This document shows, in pieces, positions 7,538-17,114 of a stretch of 64,000 nt of DNA. The stretch is from Longispora sp040681875 (lineage in GTDB: Bacteria > Actinomycetota > Actinomycetes > Mycobacteriales > Micromonosporaceae), in NCBI RefSeq assembly GCF_040681875.1, contig NZ_JBFAZP010000001.1:186001-250000 (forward strand), written 5' to 3'. The translations under genes and the position numbers were made by a program. The notes beneath the pieces are model-generated. The model was not told where the DNA came from. It saw only the letters and a list, made by a program, of their open reading frames with translations, and made no database searches. Position 1 is the stretch's first letter, and each line of letters opens with the position of its first letter.

Positions 7538-8224
7538 TCACCACGGACCCGTCGCACAGCTCCCCGCGGTCCCGTCGCGCTTCACCTCCCCCTCCGCGAG
7601 GGGCGAGCCGTAGGGGGCGTCGACCGCGAAATCGGTCCCGTTCGTGTCGTCGAGCGCCCTGGCCTCGTCGGCGGTGACCGCTCGGGCGTACAACCGGAAG
7701 GTCGTGGCCGTGTCGGCCGGGCCGCCGAAGCAGATCTTCGCCGACTCCCAGGTGCCGTCGGACTTGAACGTGACCGGCTGCCCGTAGTGGTACCGCCCGC
7801 CCGGGGGCTGCACGAAGATCACCGCGTGTTTCGTGGCCGGCTCGGGCCCGGTCCCCTTGACGATGGAGTACCAGTGCACGGGCGCGGACCGGTCGAAGGC
7901 GAACTTCGGGACCGGTGGCACGGTCGGAACCGGCGTCGGAACCGGGTTCGGCCATGTCGGCTGGACCGGTCCGGGTTGCGGGCCCGGCGCCGGGGGGCCG
8001 CTGGAGCCGGGGCCCGTGGCTGGCGGGGCGCTCGGCGGGAGCGGGGTCGCGGGCGCGGAACTGGCCGGGGGTGTGGTGGTGGTGGGCGGGGCGGCGCGCT
8101 GCATCCAGACCGGCACCACGGCGATGACGAGCAGGCCGAGGAACCCGCTGGGCACCAGCCACTTCAGCCACCGGACCCACGGCTTCTCGGGCGGCTGCGT
8201 CGCCGGGTTGTGGGGGTCGACCAT
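7538..8224 (-). CDS. Membrane-anchored protein with Pro/Thr-rich stalk, unknown function
   Basis: A 228-residue type II membrane protein. A short cytoplasmic tail is followed by one membrane helix near residues 21-38 (VPSGFLGLLVIAVVPVW). A long Pro/Ala/Thr/Gly linker leads to an extracellular domain of about 120 residues with AVIFVQPPGGRYHYG and SAKICFGGPADTATTFRLYARAV. The start chosen is the ATG at 8224 because GGGAGGTAG sits just upstream; a longer open frame lacks such a site. The extracytoplasmic domain has a beta-rich look but I do not recognise the family. It is the only gene between the response regulator and the next membrane-anchored unknown. Confidence 0.75.
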   Translation of the reverse strand: MVDPHNPATQPPEKPWVRWLKWLVPSGFLGLLVIAVVPVWMQRAAPPTTTTPPASSAPATPLPPSAPPATGPGSSGPPAPGPQPGPVQPTWPNPVPTPVPTVPPVPKFAFDRSAPVHWYSIVKGTGPEPATKHAVIFVQPPGGRYHYGQPVTFKSDGTWESAKICFGGPADTATTFRLYARAVTADEARALDDTNGTDFAVDAPYGSPLAEGEVKRDGTAGSCATGPW

Positions 8225-8514
8225 GACTACCTCCCGCAGGCGGCACACTGGTCGTTCCATGGTGCCGCCGAGACGCCACACTGGACAGTCGCACTACCGA
8301 CAGCCCACCACACACAAACCGCATTCGACGGGTACCCGGGGCCCACAGCCTGCCCTGGCGAGGTTGGGCGCCCGCCGGACGGGGAACTCCTGCCGGGGGA
8401 CGCCTCCACCGGGTAGCCGAGGCCTCGGAGCCGGTCCACGGCGCGCCGGACGGTGCACGAGGACGGGCTCCCCGGGGCAGACCCGGTGGACGTGGAGGGT
8501 CGTGCGGGTGCGGG

Positions 8515-9066
8515 CTAGCGGGATCGCCCGACGAAGAACTCGGCGTTCGTCACCCGGCCGCTGAAGGCCGTCGCGGTGAAGGTCGTCGGTTCGGGGTGCA
8601 GGGTGACGCCGTTCTCGTCGAGCCGGGTCGGAGAGGTGAAACCCATGGCCATGCCCATCCGGCCGTCGCACCCGACGGTCATCGAGCCCAACTTCCGGGT
8701 TCCGCCCACCACCTCGACCCGCACCGTGCCACCGCCCTCACAGGCCGCCCACAGCCTGTAGGAGCCGCCGGGGAGCTCCAGCGGCGGGGCGCCCATCTCC
8801 CACGAGCCGGCGAACTCGAGCGCGAGCAGCCGATCACTGGCCTCGAACTCCGCCCGGGTCGGCATCCGGCCGTCCCGGCCACCGAGGGGTCCCGGCGCGC
8901 ACATCTTCGCGCCGGATTCCAGCTCGACACACTCCCCCTCCGCCGGCCAGGCGTTCCGCGCTGTCGGCCACAGCGCGAGCCCGGCCACCACGGCCACCAC
9001 GGCCGCGCAGACCGCCCACCACACGGCGCGCTGTCGACGGCGCGACGACTCGAGGGCATCCAGCAT
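8515..9066 (-). CDS. Membrane-anchored hypothetical protein
   Basis: A 183-residue protein with a basic N-terminus (SSRRRQR), one membrane helix near residues 15-32 (AVWWAVCAAVVAVVAGLAL) and an extracytoplasmic domain with four cysteines. Two are close together (GECVELESGAKMCAPG) and two are later (WAACEGG, TVGCDGR), which suggests two disulfides. The domain resembles a small beta sandwich (LELPGGSYRLWAACEGGGTVRVEV). The ATG at 9066 was chosen because the helix follows at the usual distance; upstream extension of the frame is not coding-like. The function is unknown. Bases 8225-8514, between this gene and its neighbour, hold no gene that I can see. Confidence 0.7.
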   Translation of the reverse strand: MLDALESSRRRQRAVWWAVCAAVVAVVAGLALWPTARNAWPAEGECVELESGAKMCAPGPLGGRDGRMPTRAEFEASDRLLALEFAGSWEMGAPPLELPGGSYRLWAACEGGGTVRVEVVGGTRKLGSMTVGCDGRMGMAMGFTSPTRLDENGVTLHPEPTTFTATAFSGRVTNAEFFVGRSR

Positions 9067-9118
9067 CGCTTCACAGTACGCACGGCGGCCACCGGGCACC
9101 GGCCGGTGCTGGCGCGGG

Positions 9119-9163
9119 CACCCGCGGGCCGGCGGCCGACACCGGGCGGACGGCCCGCGGGTG
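9119..9163. repeat. 12-bp perfect inverted repeat between divergent genes
   Basis: The arms CACCCGCGGGCC (9119-9130) and GGCCCGCGGGTG (9152-9163) are exact complements around a 21-base centre. The element lies in the 306-bp gap between the membrane-anchored unknown (minus strand) and the 69-residue protein (plus strand). A second short palindrome GGTGGCCACC occurs at 9203-9212. It could be an operator or a transcript stem-loop. Confidence 0.5.
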
Positions 9164-9372
9164 TGGACCCGAGGGAGCTTGATCGGAGACACCCCGAGAT
9201 CCGGTGGCCACCCCCAACGGTGGGAACGACCCCGGGTCTCAACGACGGACCGGGCCTTCCGGTGCCCCGAATCGGGTCGCGTCGCAGATAGTGAAAAAGG
9301 ACCCATCCGGTACGGCGTCGGCAACGAACCGAATCGGGCGACGCCCGCGCCCGTACCCCTCGGAGGTTCTTC

Positions 9373-9582
9373 ATGCGTCTTCTGCGCCGCCGCCGGTCCG
9401 ACCGGCAGTCCTGGTCGGCACTGGCCGACACCGCCCGCCGGGTCCTCGACGACCACCACCGCCTGGAGGACTCGGGGGTGTGCGCCGGCTGCGCGCACCA
9501 TTTCGGCCGGTCGACCGTGTGGCCGTGCCCGGCCGTGGACCTCGCCCAGCTGACCCTGGCGCAGGAGGCCCGCCGGCGGTGA
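9373..9582 (+). CDS. Small Cys/His protein, unknown function
   Basis: A 69-residue basic protein with a strong ribosome binding site (GGAGG six bases before the ATG). After an Arg-rich start it carries CAGCAHHFGRSTVWPCP, a Cys-x-x-Cys/His/Cys arrangement that could bind one zinc ion. Similar very short proteins with a CxxC...CP tail are common as uncharacterised genes in actinomycetes. It stands alone just upstream of the chitinase promoter on the same strand. The coding call rests on the ribosome binding site and codon bias; no function can be given. Confidence 0.6.
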   Translation: MRLLRRRRSDRQSWSALADTARRVLDDHHRLEDSGVCAGCAHHFGRSTVWPCPAVDLAQLTLAQEARRR

Positions 9583-9633
9583 CCCCGGCGTGACATCGAC
9601 ACCCTTGACTACCCCTTGCGGGGCGGATCCCCC

Positions 9634-9663
9634 TTGACGGGCCACTTCGGACGTGCGTACGGT
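9634..9663 (+). promoter_or_regulatory. Chitinase promoter
   Basis: TTGACG (9634-9639) and TACGGT (9658-9663) are 18 bp apart, close to the consensus for the principal sigma factor of actinomycetes. The predicted start site near 9670 lies next to the operator-like repeat at 9673-9689. Confidence 0.7.
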
Positions 9664-9672
9664 TCGACCAAT

Positions 9673-9689
9673 TTAGTAAACCTTCCTAA
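9673..9689. promoter_or_regulatory. Operator-like inverted repeat at +1 of the chitinase gene
   Basis: TTAGTAAACCTTCCTAA is a dyad (TTAGTAA/TTCCTAA, one mismatch) in an AT-rich patch right after the promoter. Closely similar TTAG...CTAA dyads occur upstream of many secreted glycoside hydrolase genes in actinomycetes and are thought to bind sugar-responsive repressors such as ROK proteins. The link to a specific repressor here is inference. Confidence 0.55.
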
Positions 9690-9746
9690 ATGAACTCGGA
9701 TCGCCTCCCCTCAGCGCACCGTCCGTCCCGGAAGGACCCACCCCTC

Positions 9747-11234
9747 ATGCAACGCATCCGCTCCCTCGCCGCCGCGTCCGTGGTGGCCGCCGTCGCTGCC
9801 GCCAGCGCCGCGTTCCTGTCCGGCTCCGCGCCGGCCCAGGCCGCGCCCACCCCGCTGCCGGCGCACGTGTTCGCGCCGTACTTCGAGGCGTGGACCGGCG
9901 ACAACCTCGCCACCCTGTCCCAGCAGTCCGGCGCGAAGTACCTGACGATGGCGTTCCTGCAGACCCAGACCAAGGGTTCCTGCACCGCCTACTGGAACGG
10001 CGACCCCGGCATGCCGATCGCCAACTCCACGTTCGGTGCCGACATCGCCGCCGTCCGGGCGACCGGCGGGGACGTCGTGCCGTCCTTCGGCGGGTACACG
10101 GCCGACCACAACGCCACCGAGATCGCCGACAGCTGCACCGACGTCAACGCCATCGCGGCGGTGTTCCAGAAGGTCGTCACCACCTACAACGTGACCCGGA
10201 TCGACCTCGACATCGAGGACAACTCCCTGACGAACACCGCCGGCATCGACCGGCGCAACAAGGCCATCAAGCTCACCGAGGACTGGGCGGCGGCGAACGG
10301 CCGGACCGTGCAGTTCGTCTACACGCTGCCCACCACCACCCGGGGGCTCGCGGACAGCGGTCTGGCGGTCCTGCGCAACGCGGTCGCCAACAACGCCCGG
10401 ATCGACATCGTCAACCTGATGACGTTCGACTACTACGACAACCAGCCGCACCAGATGGCCGAGGACACCAAGACGGCGGCCACGGGGCTGCACGCCCAGC
10501 TCCGGGCCCTGTACCCGTCGAAGTCCGCCACCGAGGTGTGGAACATGATCGGCGTCACCGAGATGATCGGCGTCGACGACTTCGGACCGGCCGAGACGTT
10601 CTACACCGCCGACGCGGTCACCGTGCTGAACTGGGCGCGGACCCAGGGCCTGGCCATGTTGTCCTTCTGGGCGCTGCAACGCGACAACGGCAGCTGCCCG
10701 GGCGGCGGGGCGGCCGACAACTGCTCCGGCATCCCGCAGACGACCTGGCAGTTCAGCCAGACGTTCGCGCCGTTCACGAGCGGCGGCACCACGCCGACCA
10801 CGCAGCCTCCGACCACCGCGCCGCCGACCACCCGTCCGCCGACGTCGGCGCCGCCCACGACCCGGCCGCCCACGACCGCTCCGCCGACCAGTGTGCCGCC
10901 GAACCAGTGCACCGCGGCCGCCTGGAGCATCGCGACCGTGTACAACGGCGGGGCCCTGGTCTCGCACGCCAACCGGACGTGGAAGGCCGCCTGGTGGACC
11001 CAGGGCGAGACGCCGGGTACCGCCGCCGTGTGGCTCGACCAGGGCGCCTGCGGGACGCAGACCAGCGCGCCGCCCGGATCGTGCACGGTGGCCGCCTGGG
11101 TGTCCAGTCGGGCCTACAACGGCGGGACCGTGGTGTCGCACAACGGGCACCGGTTCCGGGCGAAGTGGTGGACGCAGGGCGAGACGCCCGGCGTGGCCGC
11201 CGTCTGGGAGGACCAGGGGGTCTGCAACTCCTAG
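9747..11234 (+). CDS. Secreted GH18 chitinase with two chitin-binding domains
   Basis: A 495-residue secreted chitinase. A Sec signal peptide ends near AQAAP (residue 33). The GH18 catalytic domain covers about 38-340, with the catalytic motif DLDIE at residues 153-157 (Glu157 the proton donor) and VNLMTFDYYD further on. A Thr/Pro-rich linker of PPTT units (about 345-385) leads to two copies of a CBM5/12-like domain, each about 48 residues, bounded by Cys and containing AAW, YNGG and WWTQGETPG. The ATG at 9747 is preferred because GGAAGGA precedes it and the signal peptide begins directly; a longer frame from 9690 would overlap the operator region. A perfect hairpin follows the stop. Confidence 0.94.
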   Translation: MQRIRSLAAASVVAAVAAASAAFLSGSAPAQAAPTPLPAHVFAPYFEAWTGDNLATLSQQSGAKYLTMAFLQTQTKGSCTAYWNGDPGMPIANSTFGADIAAVRATGGDVVPSFGGYTADHNATEIADSCTDVNAIAAVFQKVVTTYNVTRIDLDIEDNSLTNTAGIDRRNKAIKLTEDWAAANGRTVQFVYTLPTTTRGLADSGLAVLRNAVANNARIDIVNLMTFDYYDNQPHQMAEDTKTAATGLHAQLRALYPSKSATEVWNMIGVTEMIGVDDFGPAETFYTADAVTVLNWARTQGLAMLSFWALQRDNGSCPGGGAADNCSGIPQTTWQFSQTFAPFTSGGTTPTTQPPTTAPPTTRPPTSAPPTTRPPTTAPPTSVPPNQCTAAAWSIATVYNGGALVSHANRTWKAAWWTQGETPGTAAVWLDQGACGTQTSAPPGSCTVAAWVSSRAYNGGTVVSHNGHRFRAKWWTQGETPGVAAVWEDQGVCNS

Positions 11235-11246
11235 ATGGTGTGTGTC

Positions 11247-11279
11247 GATCGCCCGCTCCGCGCGTCGGGGCGGGCGATC
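11247..11279 (+). terminator. Terminator of the chitinase gene
   Basis: The inverted repeat GATCGCCCGC...GCGGGCGATC is perfect over 10 bp and extended by three inner pairs. It starts 13 bp after the chitinase stop codon. There is no T-tract. Confidence 0.75.
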
Positions 11280-11380
11280 TCCGTCCGCGCCGGGGTGGGC
11301 GGGGCACCACGCGGGCGGATCCGCGGTGGCGTCTCCCGGACCGTGGGAACCGTTCGGGCGTCCCGTTGCGATAGTGCGGT

Positions 11381-11929
11381 GTGACCACCCGACAGGAGGA
11401 TCCGCGCGACGACGGGCAACTGCTCGCCGCCGTCGCGGACCACGACGCCCACGCCCTCGGCGTGCTCTACGACCGACACGCCGCCTGGCTGCTCCTGCGC
11501 CTGCGGCGACGCTGCACGGACCAGACCCTGATCGACGAGGTGCTCCAGGACACCTTCCTGTCCGTCTGGCGGGACGCCCGACGGTTCCGGGGCGGCGCCG
11601 TCGGCGCCTGGATCTGGACGATCGCCAGCCGCCGCCTCGTCGACGGCCTGCGCGCCTCGCACTCCCGGCACCGCCTGCTGGACCGGCTCCTGCGCCGGTC
11701 GAACCCGGTGGAGGCCTCCGCCGAGGACCAGGTGCTCGTCGGCCTCGCCCACAGCGACCTCGCACCGGCACTTAACCGGCTGTCGCCCGAGCTGCGCGCC
11801 GTGATCCAGGCGACCGTGCTCGACGGGCTGAGCACCGCCGAGGCCGCCGAGCTGCTCGGCATCCCCCGCAACACCGTCAAGACCCGGGCGATGCGCGCCC
11901 GGGTCCAACTCCGCCGGAGCCTGACATGA
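11381..11929 (+). CDS. ECF (sigma-70 family) RNA polymerase sigma factor
   Basis: A 182-residue ECF sigma factor with region 2 (LYDRHAAWLLLRLRRR...LIDEVLQDTFLSVWRDARRF) and region 4 (LSPELRAVIQATVLDGLSTAEAAELLGIPRNTVKTRAMRAR; key parts LSTAEAAELLGIP and NTVKTR). The start is a GTG at 11381. The stop overlaps the next ATG by four bases, coupling it to its zinc-finger anti-sigma factor and then to an ABC transporter. Upstream, GGGAAC at 11345-11350 resembles an ECF -35, but the matching -10 is not clear. The sigma factor most likely controls this operon in response to an envelope or redox signal sensed by the anti-sigma. Confidence 0.92.
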   Translation: MTTRQEDPRDDGQLLAAVADHDAHALGVLYDRHAAWLLLRLRRRCTDQTLIDEVLQDTFLSVWRDARRFRGGAVGAWIWTIASRRLVDGLRASHSRHRLLDRLLRRSNPVEASAEDQVLVGLAHSDLAPALNRLSPELRAVIQATVLDGLSTAEAAELLGIPRNTVKTRAMRARVQLRRSLT

Positions 11930-12764
11930 GCGCCCTCGAGGACTGGCACGTCGACGACGACCTGCTCGCGGCCTACGCCGTGGGCGACCTGCCCGCGGAC
12001 CGCGCCTGGTCCGTCGAGGCCCACCTGCCCGACTGCGCGCGGTGCCGGGCGGGCGCGACCCGCCTGGTGGATCCCGCCCGGCTGTCCCGGCTGCGGGCCG
12101 ACCTGGTCGCGGCGGTGGACGTCCGGCACCGGCCGGGCGAGGCGCTGCTGACCCGGGTGGGGGTGCCGGAGCACACGGCGCGGCTGCTCGGCGCGACCCC
12201 GGCCCTGCGGCTGTCGTGGTTGACGGCCGTGATCGGTCTGCTCGCGACGGCGGTCCTCGCCGCCTACGCCTGGGAGGGCCCGGGTGCCGGCCTGGTGTTC
12301 CTGGCCGTCGCGCCGGTGCTGCCGGTGCTCGGGGTCGCGGCGGCGTTCGGCCGGGGTGTCGACCCGACCTACGAGCTCACGCTGACCGCCCCGATCAATG
12401 GGTTCCGGCTGTTGCTGCTGCGGACCACCGCCGTGCTCGCCAGCACCGTCGCGATCGCCGTCGTGGGCGCGTGCACCCTGCCGGGGCCGGCGCCGACCGC
12501 GCTCGCGTGGCTGTTGCCGGCCCTGGCCCTGACCGCCCTGACCCTCGCCCTGTCCTCGGTGATCGCCGCGCCCGTTGCCGGGGCCGCCGTCTGCGCGGGC
12601 TGGCTCTGGCTGGTCGTGTCGGCCGAGTCCCGGCTGTCCACCGGCCCCGGCCAGGGCGGGCTCGTCCTGCTCGCCGTCGGGGCCGCCCTCGTCGTCTACC
12701 TGCGCCGCGCCCGGTTCGACACCGGTCCGGCGACCCGCACCACCCCCGATCCGGAGGCCACCCC

Positions 12765-12768
<4 letters not shown>
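11926..12768 (+). CDS. Zinc-finger anti-sigma factor, membrane-bound
   Basis: A 280-residue protein. The N-terminal anti-sigma domain has the ZAS motif H33-x3-C37-x2-C40 (HLPDCARC), which binds zinc and clamps the sigma factor. The C-terminal two thirds contain five or six hydrophobic membrane segments, including LSWLTAVIGLLATAVLAAYAW and a VFLAVAPVLPVLGVAAAF segment. It overlaps the sigma gene by four bases and the ABC ATPase gene by four bases. The large membrane part, unlike that of single-pass anti-sigma factors, may let it sense lipids, drugs or the state of the partner transporter; this is inference. Confidence 0.88.
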
Positions 12769-13621
<853 letters not shown>

Positions 13622-13625
<4 letters not shown>

Positions 13626-15103
13626 CCGCCGCGCTGGCCAGGGTGGAGACCTGGCGGCTGCTCCGGCACCCGTTCGTGCTGGTCGGGCTCGTGCTGAGCT
13701 GCTGGTTGCTGTGGCGGGAGATCACCGCGAACCGGCCCGTCCTGCACTTCCTCGACCTGGCGACCCCCACCGCCCTGATGCCGCTCGCCGGGGCGGCCCT
13801 CGTCGCGGCGAACCTCGCGACCCTGCGCGCCCGCCGGGACCACGCCGAGGACCTGTACGCGACCATGCCCGGCCGGCCGGTGCCCCGGGTCGCCGCGCAC
13901 CTGGCGGCACTCCTCCCCGTGGCCCTGGTGGCCGTCGCGCTCGTGGCGGCGGGCGTGGCGTGGGCGGCCTCGGATCCGTACGCGGTCGGCACCCCCAGCC
14001 TCCTCGAACTGGCGGCCGGCCCGGTCGTCGTCCTGCTCGCCGGGACATTGGGCGTCGCGCTCGGCCGGCTCGTGCCGGTCCCGGTCGCCGGACCGCTGGC
14101 GCTCGTCGGCTGGCTGCTGGTCAGCATGGTCGTGTTCGCGATCGGCCCCGCGATCGGCCCCGGTGTGCTCTGGTTCTCCGCCCTGGTCCCGGACTTCCGC
14201 CCCGACGCCCCGCCGTCCGGCGTGGTCCTCGCCAGGCCGGCCGGGTGGCACCTGGTCTACCTCCTGGCGCTCGCGGCCGGGCTCGCCGCGCTGACCGTGG
14301 CCCGGGTCGGCGCCCGCAGGTCGGGGCTCGGCGGGTTCGCGGTGGCCCTCGCGGTCGTCCTCGCGGCGGGCGTGGCGCAGGCCGGCGCCGCCCCGGGCAG
14401 CGCGGCGGGCGACGCCCGGGTCGCGACCGCCGAGGCGGCGCTGCGGCAGAACTGCCAGGCCCACGAGTCGGTCACCTACTGCGCGTACCCCGGGTTCGAG
14501 GTCCGCGTGCCGCTCTGGCGCGACGTGGTCCGCCGGGTCCGGGACCGGGTGCCGGCCGCCGCCGCGAGTGCCCCGCTCCGGGTCGTCCAGCAGGCCCAGC
14601 ACTGGGACGCCGCGTCGTCCGGCGCGACGGGCAGGCTGCCGTCGAACGGACCCGAGGATCCGGTGGTGGTGCCCGTGTCCTGGCCCGCCGGCGATACCGC
14701 GGGCTTCGAACGGCTCCGCCTCGGCATCGCGGTGGCCCAACGGTCCCTGGCCCTGCCGGCCCTGGGCACCGCCGGCCGCGAGGGGTGCCGCCCGGCGGCC
14801 GGCGGCGGGGTGGCGCTGTGGCTGGCCGCCGTGGCCGACCCGGGGGCGGCGGCCGCGTTGCGTGCGGACCTGAAGGACCTCCGCGACGCCGGCCCCGGCC
14901 TGCTCTATGTGAACTCGTCGCACAGTTCCCTCTCCGACTTCACGTGGGGCCGCGCCGAGGGCGAACAGGCGGTGCTGCTCCTCGACCGACCCGAGGCCGA
15001 GGTGCGCGGACTCGTGGCCGACCACTGGGCCCTGCTCGCCGCGCCCGCCGGCACCCTGGCCCAGGCGGCGACCGCACTCAGCCTTCCGGCCCCGGCATGC
15101 TGA
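13622..15103 (+). CDS. ABC-2 type permease-like membrane protein
   Basis: A 493-residue membrane protein starting at a GTG that overlaps the ATPase stop. It shows about six hydrophobic segments in the first 260 residues (for example FVLVGLVLSCWLLW, GPVVVLLAGTLGVALG, GWLLVSMVVFAIGP), then one more near residue 240. It ends in a soluble, probably extracytoplasmic domain of about 200 residues with several Cys (QNCQAHESVTYCAYPG). ABC permeases with such an outer domain are seen in actinomycete exporters. It is the partner of the preceding ATPase and overlaps the next permease gene by seven bases. Confidence 0.82.
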
Positions 15104-15720
15104 CCCCGGCCCTGCTGTGGCCGACCGCCCGGTCCGTCCGGTGGTGGCCGGTCCTCGTCCCGCCCCTGGCCGGCGTCGCGCTCCTCCAGCTGGTGCTGGA
15201 CCCCGACGACCCGCTCGACGGAACCGGTCTGGTCCGGCTGCTGCGCGTCGTCACGGTCCTCGCCGCCGTGGGGCTCGCGTTCCTGCTCGACGACCCGAGC
15301 AGCCCCACGGTCGCGCCCGTCCCGGTGTCGCTGCTCCGCCGCCGGGCGACCCGGCTGGCCCTGGCCTGCCCGGCCGTGGCCCTGTGGTGGCTCGGCGTGG
15401 TGGCCAGCGTCCGATTGTGGCTGCCCGACACCCCGTGGCCGGTAGCAGCGCTGACCCTGGAGGCGGCCACCGTCGCCGTGGTCGGGTGCGCGGCGGCGGC
15501 CCTGGCCGGTCGCCGGTCGTCCGAACGTCGCGGGGCGGTGTTCGCCGCCCCGGCGGTGCTCGCGCTGGTCGGGCTCACGACGGTGCTGCCGGAGCCGGTG
15601 GCGCTGCTCGTCGCGCCGGACGATCCGGGGTGGGCGGCGGGCCACGTGCGGTGGTTCTTCGTGCTGTGCGTCGCGGTCGTCTGCTTCCTGGCGGCGAGTC
15701 GGGACCCGGCGCGTCGCTGA
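15097..15720 (+). CDS. Second integral membrane protein of the ABC operon
   Basis: A 207-residue protein with five or six membrane helices and no recognised domain. It starts at an ATG at 15097, seven bases inside the end of the permease gene. Segments such as VLVPPLAGVALLQLVL, VTVLAAVGLAFLLDD and HVRWFFVLCVAVVCFLAAS are clear. It is probably a second transmembrane subunit of the transporter. The operon ends here; no simple terminator is seen in the first 100 bp, although a strong stem-loop lies at 16072-16112. Confidence 0.75.
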   Translation: MLTPALLWPTARSVRWWPVLVPPLAGVALLQLVLDPDDPLDGTGLVRLLRVVTVLAAVGLAFLLDDPSSPTVAPVPVSLLRRRATRLALACPAVALWWLGVVASVRLWLPDTPWPVAALTLEAATVAVVGCAAAALAGRRSSERRGAVFAAPAVLALVGLTTVLPEPVALLVAPDDPGWAAGHVRWFFVLCVAVVCFLAASRDPARR

Positions 15721-16071
15721 CACCGCCGCCCGACGGAGGCCGTGGCTCGCCCGCCACCTCCGCTCAGCCCCTACCGAAGCCGGGCGAGGCGCTCACACCG
15801 CTGTGCAACGGGGTCGGCGACGCACCTGCCAGCTCCACCCGTGACCGGGCCTGGCACCGACACCGTTGCGCGGGGACTACAGCTCCTGGCTGTCGCGGTC
15901 AGGAGCGCGGAAGCCGACGTCCCCGTCGGTCCGCCCGCGCGCCCGCAGACGAGGTCCTCGGCGAGCGGCGCCTGGGTGCGACACGAAAGCTCGACGACGG
16001 GCCACCCGTGACTCGTGGTGCCCCGGGCGCGGCACTGTGGCAACCCGGACGCGACGTCGTGAAACTGTGGC

Positions 16072-16112
16072 GTCCCGGGTGCGGCACCGTGGAACCGTGC
16101 CGCACCCGGGAC
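16072..16112. repeat. 16-bp perfect inverted repeat
   Basis: The arms GTCCCGGGTGCGGCAC (16072-16087) and its exact complement (16097-16112) flank a nine-base loop. A degenerate copy of the left arm and its flank (CCCCGGGCGCGGCACTGTGG) begins near 16021. The stem would be very stable in RNA. It may be a terminator-like or REP-like element. Confidence 0.6.
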
Positions 16113-16329
16113 TGTTCGGCACCGCGTAAGGATGCCGACACTTTCTCATCGCGCGCCGCAAAGGACACGGGAAACATCTACGGGGAAACAATTCCCGGCG
16201 GCCGTTCACCCATTCCGGAAAAGGAATAGCCGCCCTTTCCCCTGTTCCGGGTGGGCGGCCGTCGCGCTGTCGGGCGCTAGCCGGGCCACCGGCCCAGGAC
16301 GTGCTGCTCAAGGATCCGGTGCCACGCCG

Positions 16330-16370
16330 CGACGGGAGCGTTCCACCCGCGAACGGGAGCATTCCGCCCG
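16330..16370. repeat. Two tandem 20/21-bp repeats
   Basis: CGACGGGAGCGTTCCACCCG (16330-16349) is followed directly by CGAACGGGAGCATTCCGCCC with G (16350-16370), and a third partial GGAGCGAGAG follows. Three substitutions and one insertion separate the copies. Confidence 0.5.
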
Positions 16371-16459
16371 GGAGCGAGAGTGACGAACCGCCGAGCAATC
16401 CGCCGTATCATCGCGTACCCCTCAATGGGCTTTGTTTCCTGGTGTTGAAAGAACAGTAC

Positions 16460-16524
16460 GGCCGCCCCGTGGCGGCCGGCAACGCGATTTCACGGCCAAT
16501 GGGCGGGCCTACACGGTCCGCCCA
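16460..16524 (-). terminator. Paired hairpins after the VOC gene
   Basis: Two hairpins lie just downstream of the VOC stop codon. One is 16500-16524 (arms TGGGCGG/CCGCCCA) and the other is 16460-16477 (arms GGCCGCC/GGCGGCC, loop CCGT). Together they look like a tandem terminator for the minus-strand gene. Confidence 0.6.
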
Positions 16525-16539
16525 CTGTGGTCGGCCGGC

Positions 16540-16923
16540 TCAGAACGGCAGGCGTTCGGAGATGGCGATCAGGTTGCCCTCCGAGTCGTGCAGCCAGGCG
16601 CCCTTCCCGTTGGCGTCCGTCACGATGCTGCCCTCGGTCTTGAACCCGGGCAGGTCGTACTCCTCGAACTGGACGCCGTGGGATTTCATGCCCCGCACCT
16701 CGGCCTCGACGTCCTCCACCTCGAAGGAGACCTGGGTGTGGGTGCCGCTCGGCTTGCCGCTCGACGTGAACAGGAAGACCTTGGTGCCCTCCGCCATGTC
16801 GTAGACCACCCCGCCGTCGACCTCCTGGGCCGGCTTGAGCCCGAGGTTCTCCGCGTACCAGCTCTTCGCCCGCTCCAGGTCCGATGCCGGCAGGGTCGCG
16901 AAGCCGCGTCCGGTAACCGTCAT
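16540..16923 (-). CDS. VOC family protein (glyoxalase/bleomycin-resistance fold)
   Basis: A 127-residue single-domain VOC protein. It has the paired beta-alpha-beta-beta-beta units: FATLPASDLERAKSWYAENLGLKP at the start, and a second unit from THTQVSFEVEDVEAEVRGM to DSEGNLIAISERLPF. The His in THTQVSF and the Glu of the second unit are at metal-ligand positions, but the first-unit ligand site is not obvious, so the protein may be a binding protein, not an enzyme. GGGGCG lies upstream of the ATG. It is a single-gene unit with paired hairpins after it. The substrate is unknown. Confidence 0.85.
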   Translation of the reverse strand: MTVTGRGFATLPASDLERAKSWYAENLGLKPAQEVDGGVVYDMAEGTKVFLFTSSGKPSGTHTQVSFEVEDVEAEVRGMKSHGVQFEEYDLPGFKTEGSIVTDANGKGAWLHDSEGNLIAISERLPF

Positions 16924-17114
16924 GTGAATCGCCCCATTTCATCCGTATTGGGCCTTATTTGAATCCTACTCGCGTCCGGGGCGCTGGCGGCGCGCGTCAG
17001 AAGTCTGTAACCAGTTTCGAACACTCCCCCGGCAGGGCGGGCCGGTCGGGAGTGGAGCCCGGACCGCGACGAGAACCGGGGAGCCGTTCCCACGGTCAAC
17101 CGATCAAACACCCT

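Larger units (their letters stand above)
15721..16539. other. Gene-free stretch of about 820 bp
   Basis: I see no convincing gene here. Open frames exist on both strands because of high GC, but none has a ribosome binding site, family motif or consistent codon bias. The stretch holds a 16-bp perfect stem-loop, a short tandem repeat and the hairpins after the VOC gene, listed separately. GTGG(C/T)-CCCGGG-type segments recur in imperfect copies between 16010 and 16115. Confidence 0.6.

Noticed and set aside
11345..11375. ECF promoter before the sigma operon
   Set aside because: GGGAAC is present, but the nearest CGTT is only about 13 bp away, shorter than the usual ECF spacing, so I did not list it as a feature.
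15866..16398. Overlapping open frames in the gap after the ABC operon
   Set aside because: No ribosome binding site, no family motif, and the stretch is interrupted by a perfect inverted repeat.
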